NCBI GenBank assembly: GCA_005788145.1
Contig: SXYY01000010.1
Span: 1-26,441 of the forward strand
Direction: 5' to 3'
Length of the DNA stretch: 26,441 bases
From: Bacteroidota bacterium
GTDB lineage: Bacteria > Bacteroidota > Bacteroidia > NS11-12g > UBA955
A program made the translations under genes and the position numbers. This document shows, piece by piece, positions 18,201-24,569 of the stretch. The first letter of the stretch is position 1. Each line of letters opens with the position of its first letter. The notes beneath the pieces were generated by a model that was not told the DNA's origin, ran no database searches, and saw only the letters and a list, made by a program, of their open reading frames with translations.

Positions 18201-18999
18201 CTTTTTCCTCTTTTACCCAAATCGGACCAGAGATGAAACCTTCTACTGTATTGTATCCAAAAGGATCCAAACCCGATGAAGTAATTCCTTCAACGGCAGT
18301 CACAATTTTGTCCGTAGCAGACTTGGAAGTAGATGAGAACACACCCCCTGTTAAGTCACCATACATTGCTGGAATACCACCCACATTGGCTGAAATCTGC
18401 TCTGTACCCAGTGTTGGTAGACCGCCACCACCGATAACTCGCTGTCCGTCAATGAAAGTACCATTTCCGTCGGCACGTGTTCCACGAACCGAAATACCTT
18501 GGGGAGTGGTTAAAATCGCTGAGTTGGTACTTTCCAATAGACCTGTACCACGCTGTCCTGAACCCACAATTTTGGCACCGTCAATCACTGATTCTGATTG
18601 CAAGAAATTCACGGGACCTCTTTTGCCCTTCACTTTGATGACAGCAGGACCCATAGTACCTGACCCCGATTTCAAGAACACAACCTCTTCATCTGGGTTT
18701 TGACCGGGTTGCAGAGAGATTCCTTTGATCTCCTGATCCGGGTAGCCCTCCTTGGTAGCTTTTACGTCGTACTTTCCGGGAGTCAACGTAGCAAAACCCA
18801 CGTTACCATCTGAATCCGTGGTATCCGAAGCCACCTCAATGTTGTTCAACAACATCACAATCTTTACACCGCTCATGTTTCGGCCATCTTGGTCTTTGGC
18901 CTTAATCCGGAAGTCGGCAAAGTTGGTTTGCGCTGATACCACACCGATGGATAAAACCACCACTGCGAGTGCAATAATCTTTCGTAGCATATACTTCAT
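15214..18999 (-). CDS. TonB-dependent outer-membrane receptor with carboxypeptidase-regulatory-like N-terminal domain
   Basis: This is a 1261-residue receptor. The signal peptide ends near residue 23 (VSA/Q). A carboxypeptidase-regulatory-like beta-sandwich spans about 26-112 (DGRNMSGVKIVML, TDSDGNVGFATLTPGKYDV, ATKEGY). The plug follows at about 115-235 with the pattern GISVRGTRADGNGTFIDGQR and GDLTGGVFSSTSKS. The remainder is a long barrel ending in VGVRINFN. No SusD-like partner lies next to it, so it is not a standard SusCD glycan pair, and the substrate is unknown. It is the first gene of an operon with a T9SS cargo-like protein and a PorV-family barrel. That context raises the possibility that the barrel serves in docking or export rather than nutrient uptake. 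The 148-base upstream gap must hold the operon promoter. Confidence 0.9.
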   Translation of the reverse strand: MKYMLRKIIALAVVVLSIGVVSAQTNFADFRIKAKDQDGRNMSGVKIVMLLNNIEVASDTTDSDGNVGFATLTPGKYDVKATKEGYPDQEIKGISLQPGQNPDEEVVFLKSGSGTMGPAVIKVKGKRGPVNFLQSESVIDGAKIVGSGQRGTGLLESTNSAILTTPQGISVRGTRADGNGTFIDGQRVIGGGGLPTLGTEQISANVGGIPAMYGDLTGGVFSSTSKSATDKIVTAVEGITSSGLDPFGYNTVEGFISGPIWVKEEKDASGKTKRNVKLGYMMNANLGYYKDPAPTRTGVYRVNEQKLEEIENNPLMFTPNGFVHSASYLRMEDFELMKARPNSDGGNGNFVGKLEWRPSQYVSVTGYASYFYSSGLAASNSVMNYKNNSRGDNQTFRGYLLFTQNFKTNKESSIKNAYYSVRAEYQNSYSLTRDARHLDNLFDYGYIGKFQSYPTAVYQYANYDPSQNPNKEPKIVRDQFGNYVQLRNYWEHVGYADSLMTFKASDLNPLRAKYTENIYDYYQGRGFQIQNMNTLLINQGLVNGMNPNGVYSLHGTPGGITAGFSKSSTERYGVFAVGQMSVKPKTVSGRERTQHDLQAGFYYEQQINRGYGLGANGLWILMRQQMNKHISELDVSNPILSYDLNGQFTDTVRYNRLINYGEQSHFDRAFRDKLIAGGQKDVYGNDVDEHTFVDINSYDPSMFSLDMFNADELLNNGNGVVSYFGYDHLGNKVIGKPSIEQFLNNKDRRTIGAFQPVYIAAWLQDQFRFKDLVFRMGVRMERYDANQLVLRDPYTLYPIKTAAEVTEINGLSVSHPTNIGEEYKVYVNDIEAPTKIIGYRNGDRWFNADGSELKSAEFLANQTSNGRIAPYLVNPNKQELTKDALEDFTPALNLLPRIWFSFPLEPERKSFYVSYDVLAQRPNAGASFLTIDELYYLKNRQGSTISNGSLQPRIKTDYEVGYKQIFGVKKDRGLEIAASYSENRKDFGLYQISQGYPVTYTTYRNIDFSTITGFRGTFSMNDIGGVGAIPGPFSFVASYMLQFADGTGSNINSQAALIASNQPNLRNVIPLGELDIRHNIKLMTTWAYGGGIDPRTKKNMYLGPKINGKEIFKYASFNIISNSYSGTPYTPTVRPVQVGAVDRAQIKGVPFGARLPWQQTFDINITKGVRFNRADNGKPLIMSVFFWIQNVLNARNVNAVYPFTGQAMDDGFINSPQGRLLAQNQIDAQSYIDLYKIMLASQTGMLGAPRTVRVGVRINFN

Positions 19000-19049
19000 A
19001 GGTCTTTTTATTGTCTAAATCGCTTTCTATACAAATAACGATAATTTGG

Positions 19050-19125
19050 CAAGTTTACCGAAAAAACAAGGATTTATCAAGTTTACAACGCTGAAACTTT
19101 TCGTGAAATTGTATTACCACGAAAA
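19050..19125. repeat. Direct and inverted repeats in the gap upstream of the TonB-receptor operon
   Basis: The 148-base gap 19000-19147 is A+T-rich. CAAGTTTAC occurs twice, starting at 19050 and 19078. TTTTCGTG (19098-19105) and CACGAAAA (19118-19125) form a perfect 8-bp inverted repeat with a 12-base loop. The hairpin lies 23-50 bases past the dehydrogenase stop and could end that transcript weakly, but no T-tract follows. The direct repeats could be regulator sites for the receptor operon. No clear TTTG/TAnnTTTG promoter pair was found. Confidence 0.3.
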
Positions 19126-19147
19126 AGATTTTACAAATAACCAAAAA

Positions 19148-20107
19148 TCAGCCGTTCGGTATGTCGTACAATTTCAACACTTTATCGAGAAGCACCTCGG
19201 AAATCTTTTGGTAGCTTTCCACCGTCCAGCCACCCACGTGGGGACTCAGAATCACGCGATTATTTTTCCGAAGGCCATTGAAAATCTCCATAAATGCCAA
19301 ATCGCCCTGAAAAGGGGGTTCTATCGACAGCACATCGGCGGCAAAACCATGCATCCTTCCAGCAACCAATTCGCGCAAAACCAACGACAAATCCAAAACG
19401 CCTCCACGCGATAAATTGAGGAGCCAAAATTGGGGTTTCATCATCGACAATCGAACTTCGTTTAACCAGTTTTTTGTTTCGTTCGTCAGCGGCACATGCA
19501 ATGTCAATACATCGGATTCCGCCAAGAGCACTTCCTCACTCACTTCCTCAACAAATTCGTTCCCAAATCCATGTTTATATTTGTCGTGGGCAATCACCCT
19601 AACCCCAAATCCAGTCAGCTTTTTCGCCACTGCTGAACCGGTATTTCCATAGCCCAAAATCCCCACTGTTCTGCCGCGCAATTCCAGGCCACGATTGCCT
19701 TCACGATCCCACCGATTGTCCAAAATCTCCATGTGTGATTTCACCAATTGGGTAAACAATCCCAGCAACATGGCCAATGTGTGTTCGCCCACCGCATCCG
19801 AGTTTGCTTCCCCTGCATTGAAACAATGAATATTGAGTGCTTTGGCGACCAATTCGTCGATGTTATCCATCCCAGCACCCCCGCGTCCAACCCACTGCAA
19901 ATCATCATTAGCGCTGAGGATTTCCTCCCCAACAAAACACTTACTTCTCACCATCAAACCCTGGGGTTTGTGTTCTTGGATTAGGGCGATAATTTCTGGT
20001 AAACTGGACCCGCAATCACGGGCATCAACAACAACAAACCCTGCTGCCGTCAACCCCTTTTCAAGGGCTGAATGAAAGTCATCAATCAGCAGAACCCGCG
20101 GTTGCAT
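19148..20107 (-). CDS. D-isomer-specific 2-hydroxyacid dehydrogenase (phosphoglycerate-dehydrogenase-like)
   Basis: The start was taken at the ATG overlapping the biotin carboxylase stop (TAATG), giving 319 residues; the open frame extends ten codons further upstream. The NAD-binding Rossmann motif GYGNTG is at 152-157, with Asp175 at the end of the next strand, favouring NAD over NADP. The catalytic triad of the family is intact: Arg234 (NLSRGG), Glu263 (DVLSIEPP) and His290 (SPHVGGWT). VGRGGAGMDNID near residue 73 resembles D-3-phosphoglycerate dehydrogenase, but there is no C-terminal ACT domain. Short ACT-less forms occur in Bacteroidota serine synthesis, and other 2-hydroxyacids are possible substrates, so no gene symbol is given. 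The one-base overlap implies translational coupling to the carboxylase gene. Confidence 0.9.
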   Translation of the reverse strand: MQPRVLLIDDFHSALEKGLTAAGFVVVDARDCGSSLPEIIALIQEHKPQGLMVRSKCFVGEEILSANDDLQWVGRGGAGMDNIDELVAKALNIHCFNAGEANSDAVGEHTLAMLLGLFTQLVKSHMEILDNRWDREGNRGLELRGRTVGILGYGNTGSAVAKKLTGFGVRVIAHDKYKHGFGNEFVEEVSEEVLLAESDVLTLHVPLTNETKNWLNEVRLSMMKPQFWLLNLSRGGVLDLSLVLRELVAGRMHGFAADVLSIEPPFQGDLAFMEIFNGLRKNNRVILSPHVGGWTVESYQKISEVLLDKVLKLYDIPNG

Positions 20108-21615
20108 TAGGCAAAATTTTTCCGGTTGCGATACCAAGCTGATTCAGATGAACCAGGCTGTTCTGATGCGGTTTCAGCGGTGTTGCCCGCGGAGGATTGT
20201 TGAAAAAACTGCAAAGCAGCGGTCGATAACAATGCCGCCTCCGCCGCTTCCAGCGGCTCCGGCGCCATCTGCTCCTCGGTGAAATACTGCTGGATAAAAT
20301 GCGTATCAAACTTGCCCCCAATGAAAGCAGGGTGCTTCATCACAAAATCGCCAAACATCAAGGTCGTTTCTATCCCCGTAATCACATACTCACTGATTGC
20401 CCTGCGCATCCTCTCAATCGCCTCCAACCTGCTCGGTGCCCATACAATCAACTTCGCCAACATGTTGTCATAGTAAATGGGAATATCCATCCCGCTCTCC
20501 ATGCAATCGTCGACCCGAATACCCGAACCCTGAGGCACCTTGTATGTTTCAACCCTGCCCACATTTGGCAAAAATTGATTCATCGGATCCTCGGCACATA
20601 TCCTGAGCTCGATTGCATGTCCGTGTATCCTCAAATCCCCCTGAGAAAAACCCAATTTCTCCCCAGCAGCCACGCGAATCTGCTCCTTCACCAAATCAAT
20701 CCCGGTTATCAGCTCCGTCACAGGATGATCCACCTGCAAACGGGTGTTCATCTCCAGGAAATAAAACTCCATGTTATCGCTCAGCAAAAATTCCACGGTA
20801 CCCGCACCAGAATAATTGCAAGCTTTGGCCACATTCACGGCCGCCTCGCCCATGGCTCGGCGAATCTCTGGCGTTAACACCGCACTCGGCGCCTCCTCAA
20901 CCAACTTCTGATGCCTGCGCTGAATGCTGCACTCGCGCTCAAACAAATAACACGTGTTCCCGTAATTGTCGGCCATCAACTGAATCTCGATGTGCCGTGG
21001 ACTGCCTACATACTTCTCAATAAATACACTATCATCGCCAAACGCACTGCGGGCCTCGTTCTGCGCCATCTGCAACGCACTCAAAAAATCTTCCTTGCGC
21101 TCAACCACACGCATCCCCTTTCCGCCGCCACCCGCACTGGCCTTCACCAACACCGGAAAACCAACCTCAATCGCCACCAACAATGCATCATCAGGATTTT
21201 TGATCGCCTCGTCGATTCCTGGAACCAACGGCACACCAAAAGCCTTCACCGCCTGCTTCGACGCGATTTTACTGCCCATCACTTCCATGGATTCGGCGCT
21301 CGGACCAATAAGTACCAGTCCATTCTCCTTCAGTAACCGTGCAAAATGGGCGTTCTCACTCAAAAAACCATAACCCGGATGCACCGCCTCAGCCCCCGTT
21401 TGCTTACACAAATCAACAATGCGATCCATGCGCAAGTAACTGTCGGCACTCGCCGGTCCGCCCACACAATACGCTTCATCTGCATAGCGAACGTGCAATG
21501 CTTGCGCATCGGCTTCGCTGTAAATGGCTACGGTGGCAATACCCATCTCCCGACAAGTCCTCATCACGCGGATGGCAATTTCACCGCGGTTGGCAATCAA
21601 AATCTTTTTAAACAT
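20107..21615 (-). CDS. accC: Biotin carboxylase subunit (acetyl-CoA/propionyl-CoA carboxylase type)
   Basis: This enzyme carboxylates biotin on a separate carrier protein using ATP and bicarbonate. The start at 21615 gives MFKKILIANRGEIAIRVMRT, the canonical N-terminus; an in-frame ATG 23 codons upstream is an unlikely start. The protein has 502 residues. Motifs in order are HPGYGFLSENA, the glycine-rich ATP loop KASAGGGGKGMRVV, FERECSIQRRHQK and the active-site EMNTRLQVDHPVTE. After the carboxylase core (~450 residues) there is a ~50-residue Ala/Glu/Ser-rich tail, seen in many Bacteroidota biotin carboxylases that may serve propionyl- or methylmalonyl-type complexes. No biotin carrier or carboxyltransferase gene is nearby in the window, so the acyl-CoA substrate is undecided. 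The divergent neighbour is ccmB, 123 bases away. Confidence 0.9.
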   Translation of the reverse strand: MFKKILIANRGEIAIRVMRTCREMGIATVAIYSEADAQALHVRYADEAYCVGGPASADSYLRMDRIVDLCKQTGAEAVHPGYGFLSENAHFARLLKENGLVLIGPSAESMEVMGSKIASKQAVKAFGVPLVPGIDEAIKNPDDALLVAIEVGFPVLVKASAGGGGKGMRVVERKEDFLSALQMAQNEARSAFGDDSVFIEKYVGSPRHIEIQLMADNYGNTCYLFERECSIQRRHQKLVEEAPSAVLTPEIRRAMGEAAVNVAKACNYSGAGTVEFLLSDNMEFYFLEMNTRLQVDHPVTELITGIDLVKEQIRVAAGEKLGFSQGDLRIHGHAIELRICAEDPMNQFLPNVGRVETYKVPQGSGIRVDDCMESGMDIPIYYDNMLAKLIVWAPSRLEAIERMRRAISEYVITGIETTLMFGDFVMKHPAFIGGKFDTHFIQQYFTEEQMAPEPLEAAEAALLSTAALQFFQQSSAGNTAETASEQPGSSESAWYRNRKNFA

Positions 21616-21669
21616 GGCGCTCTGCAAATATCGCATCCTACACCGCAATTTACACGCATCCCCAACCAA

Positions 21670-21705
21670 CTTTTGATTTTCCACAAACCTTTTGATTTAC
21701 CTTCG
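21670..21705 (+). promoter_or_regulatory. Candidate Bacteroidota-type promoter of ccmB, with a 10-bp direct repeat
   Basis: TTTG at 21672-21675 and TACCTTCG at 21698-21705 match the -33/-7 pattern TTTG/TAnnTTTG with one mismatch and a 22-base spacer. Transcription would start near 21711, leaving a leader of about 27 bases before the ATG at 21739. CTTTTGATTT occurs twice, at 21670 and 21689, with a 19-base period. The second copy lies just upstream of and partly overlaps the -7 box. Confidence 0.5.
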
Positions 21706-21738
21706 CACCCAGAAATCGTGGTGCAAAGCATAAAAAAT

Positions 21739-22380
21739 ATGGCAGTTTTGGTGAGGGCAGAATTTCAGCTCGACCTCAAAAAACCAGCAGTTTTGGCTTC
21801 CGCCATCCTACAAATGGCCACGATGACCCTGCTCGCCTTCCTCTCACAGCCGCAAATCACCGCCAAAATTTGGAACAGCCTGTACTGGATCATCCTCATC
21901 TTTTGCACTTTACAAGCCGTATCCAAAAATTTTCTGGGTGTCAACCGAGCCCGCTGGATCTATTTCAACCAATTGGCCGCGCCCCAAGCCATCCTTTGGT
22001 CCAAAATGATTTACGGATGGGGCACCATGGTCTTATTAACCCTTGCAAACCTGCTGCTGTTTGGATTTTTCATGGGCTTTCCCATCCAACACCCAGCAGC
22101 CTACTTCCTCAACCTCACCCTCGTGGTGGCCGGCGTAAGCAGCATCTTCACGCTCATTGGCGCCATCGCATCCAAAGCCAACCAAGCGGGGTTCCTAGCA
22201 CCTGTGCTCAGCTTGCCCGTGGTGTTACCCCTCATTTTGGTGGGTATGCAAGCCTCAAACAAAACGCTAAACCCGGTACTTGTTAGCTCGGTCTACAACG
22301 ACATCGCCCTGGTGGGAGCACTCGATTTTCTGATTGTGGTTTTATCCGTTGCCCTGTTCCAACCCTTGTGGAAGGATTGA
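21739..22380 (+). CDS. ccmB: Heme exporter/cytochrome c maturation permease CcmB
   Basis: This is a 213-residue membrane protein of CcmB size with six hydrophobic segments. In the System I cytochrome c maturation pathway, CcmB pairs with the ATPase CcmA and works with CcmC to release holo-CcmE. The N-terminus MAVLVRAEFQLDLKKPAVLA aligns in style with the amphipathic start of CcmB, and the late segment LAPVLSLPVVLPLILVGMQA matches the family's LxLPLxIPLLIF block. The ATG at 21739 was chosen because a promoter candidate ends at 21705; in-frame GTG codons at 21718 and 21721 are alternatives. It is the only plus-strand gene here. It faces a convergent protease gene 37 bases downstream, so ccmC does not follow as it often does. 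Confidence 0.85.
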   Translation: MAVLVRAEFQLDLKKPAVLASAILQMATMTLLAFLSQPQITAKIWNSLYWIILIFCTLQAVSKNFLGVNRARWIYFNQLAAPQAILWSKMIYGWGTMVLLTLANLLLFGFFMGFPIQHPAAYFLNLTLVVAGVSSIFTLIGAIASKANQAGFLAPVLSLPVVLPLILVGMQASNKTLNPVLVSSVYNDIALVGALDFLIVVLSVALFQPLWKD

Positions 22381-22417
22381 TCAAAACGACAAGCCAAAAA
22401 TGCTTGAGTCCGGGATT

Positions 22418-24511
22418 TTACTTACCCGACCAATCAAACAGAATGCGCACAGCTTCATCCAACCCAGCATCTTCTCGGTAGCGCTTCAGCCAATCTTGCT
22501 TCTGAGCCAACTTAATGGCATCGGCACCGGCTTCTTTCAAGTCGCTATGAAGGGCCATCACAGTATCACAAACCGTTTTGTATTTGTAATCCCGCAAGGG
22601 TTTGTCCTGCAAACGCAATGCTTCTTGCTGTGCTTCGAACTTCTTCATGTTCAATGAGTAGGTATACTCGCTGCGCACTTGGGCCAATTCTGCAGACCGC
22701 TTCTGTACCAAGGCATAATATTCATTTTTCGACAACCGCTTTTTCGACAATTCGATGGCTTTGCGACGCTGCGCTTCCTTGTAGGGATTGTACGATTGAT
22801 AAGCCGCCGCAGGAATCTTGTCATACGCCAAATGGAAGTCCATCTCCTTCTCACCTTGTTCGATGCCATCATACACATCGGGCAGCACTACATCGGGTTC
22901 TACCCCGCGCAATTGGGTTGTTCCGCCGTTGATGCGATAAAATTTCTGAATGGTGACCTTTATTTGTCCAAAACCACGCGGAAACACATCGCTCATACCA
23001 CCGGGTAATTCCACAAACGTTTGCACGGTTCCTTTGCCAAAAGTACTCTTGCTACCCACAATCACCGCCCTGCCGTAATCTTGTAAAGCCGCTGCCAAAA
23101 TTTCTGAGGCCGATGCACTGTAGGTGTTGGTCAATATCACCAACGGACCGCTGTACTCCACCGCTGGGTTACGGTCTGTATGCACTTCGATGCCCCGCAT
23201 GTCTTTTACTTGTACGATGGGACCTTGGGGAATAAACAATCCTCCCATTTCTATGGCATCGGCCAAACTACCGCCACCGTTGTTGCGCAAGTCAATCACA
23301 ATGCCCGTAGCACCCTCTCTTTGCAATTTTGAAATTTCTGTACGAACATCGCCAGCACAATTTCTACCACGACCGCGTTGAGAGAAATCCGCATAGAAGC
23401 TGGGCAAGTGGATCAGGCCAAATTTCTTGCCTTTGTATGTCATGAGCGCACTCTTGGCGAAACTCTCCTCAATCACCACAACCTCGCGGATGATGGGAAT
23501 CACCACAATGCTACCATCGGGCTTCTTCACAGTCAATCGAACCTCAGTGCCTTTCTTGCCACGAATCAACTGAATCGCGTCATCCAATTTCATATCCACC
23601 ACATCTACTGGTTCTGCAGGTCCCTGGGCCACCTTCAAAATCAAATCGCCGGCTTTCAGCTCACCCTGTCGATAACTTGCGCTTCCGGGAACAATCCGTT
23701 CAACTTTCACATAGCCATCGCGCTCCGTCAACGTGGCACCAATACCTTCCAATTTGCCGGTCATTCCGATGTCGAAATTCTCTTTGTCTTCGGGTGGAAA
23801 ATAGTTGGTATGGGGATCGTAAATCTCTGCAATGGTGTTGGCATACATCCCAATTTGGTCGCGGCGATCCATCTTTTTCAAACGCTTAAACCAATCGGTG
23901 TAGAACTTCTTGGTCTCGGTGCGCGCTTGCAATTCAAGGGTATCAAATGGCTTTTGCTTGGCGATGGCCGATGAGTCTTTCGCCTTCTTTTGGGTCTCAA
24001 GCTTGCGCGACAATCGCTCCATGCTCTGGAACTGCAACCATCGCTGCCAGTCCTTTTTCAGGGTTTCCCAATTGGGCTGAAACGATTTCGGCTCATCGTA
24101 CACCGTGTAAGTTTCGTCCAAATCGTAGTTCAAGGGCGATGCCAATGATTCCGCAATCACGGGCTCCAATTTGGCCAATCGCGTCATCAAAATACTCCAA
24201 GTGGTATCGAAAAAATCAAATCTGCCAACTTGTATCTGGTCGTCAATCGAGGTTTTGAAAGGCTCTATTGCTTTCAAATCTTCTTGGGTGAAGAAGTGCT
24301 TGTCGCGGTCTAAGTTGTTGATGAGGTTGTTGTAAATGTTCTCGCTCAGCGAATCATCCAATTCCTTGGGCTCATAATGTGCCTCTTTGAGCATCATCAT
24401 CAACGTGCCCAAAAAGCTGTCATTCTCTCCAAATTTCTTGTTACTACAAAACACAAACAACGCCAAGATCATTGACGTGGTTGTGATTACGACCCAACGG
24501 TTAATTCTCAT
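22418..24511 (-). CDS. Carboxy-terminal processing protease (S41, Prc/Tsp-like)
   Basis: This is a 697-residue periplasmic serine protease with a Ser-Lys dyad that trims or degrades proteins from their C-termini. A single hydrophobic segment at about 6-22 anchors or exports it; the following Cys lacks a proper lipobox. An N-terminal helical region with GMYANTIAEIYDPHTNYFPP precedes a PDZ domain (about 240-325, EGIGATL and RIVPGSAS). The S41 core has DLRNNGGGSLADAIEM and YSASASEILAAALQDYGR, where Ser467 is the expected nucleophile, and TFGKGTVQ with Lys493 as general base. A C-terminal charged helical tail (DUF3340-like) completes the Tsp/Prc architecture. It lies 58 bases after the M49-like peptidase gene in the same direction and may share its transcript. 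Confidence 0.92.
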   Translation of the reverse strand: MRINRWVVITTTSMILALFVFCSNKKFGENDSFLGTLMMMLKEAHYEPKELDDSLSENIYNNLINNLDRDKHFFTQEDLKAIEPFKTSIDDQIQVGRFDFFDTTWSILMTRLAKLEPVIAESLASPLNYDLDETYTVYDEPKSFQPNWETLKKDWQRWLQFQSMERLSRKLETQKKAKDSSAIAKQKPFDTLELQARTETKKFYTDWFKRLKKMDRRDQIGMYANTIAEIYDPHTNYFPPEDKENFDIGMTGKLEGIGATLTERDGYVKVERIVPGSASYRQGELKAGDLILKVAQGPAEPVDVVDMKLDDAIQLIRGKKGTEVRLTVKKPDGSIVVIPIIREVVVIEESFAKSALMTYKGKKFGLIHLPSFYADFSQRGRGRNCAGDVRTEISKLQREGATGIVIDLRNNGGGSLADAIEMGGLFIPQGPIVQVKDMRGIEVHTDRNPAVEYSGPLVILTNTYSASASEILAAALQDYGRAVIVGSKSTFGKGTVQTFVELPGGMSDVFPRGFGQIKVTIQKFYRINGGTTQLRGVEPDVVLPDVYDGIEQGEKEMDFHLAYDKIPAAAYQSYNPYKEAQRRKAIELSKKRLSKNEYYALVQKRSAELAQVRSEYTYSLNMKKFEAQQEALRLQDKPLRDYKYKTVCDTVMALHSDLKEAGADAIKLAQKQDWLKRYREDAGLDEAVRILFDWSGK

Positions 24512-24569
24512 ACAACTGCTAAAAAAACGATGTTAAAATGTAAGTATCTAAAAAAACGCAATGCGCGCA

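Noticed and set aside
15214..18999. SusC of a SusCD glycan-uptake pair
   Set aside because: No SusD-like lipoprotein follows; the neighbours are T9SS-type proteins.
21346..21738. Longer 344-codon form of ccmB starting inside the biotin carboxylase gene
   Set aside because: The extra 131 codons are antisense to accC, and CcmB proteins are about 220 residues; the start at 21739 fits length and promoter position.
24415..24511. Lipoprotein signal in the Prc-like protease
   Set aside because: A Cys follows the hydrophobic segment, but the preceding residues (FVF) do not fit a lipobox, with Phe at -1.
24537..24569. TGCGCGCA palindrome followed by a T8 run on the minus strand, as a terminator between the two peptidase genes
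   Set aside because: The only possible stems are 3-4 bp with tiny loops, so termination would be weak at best.
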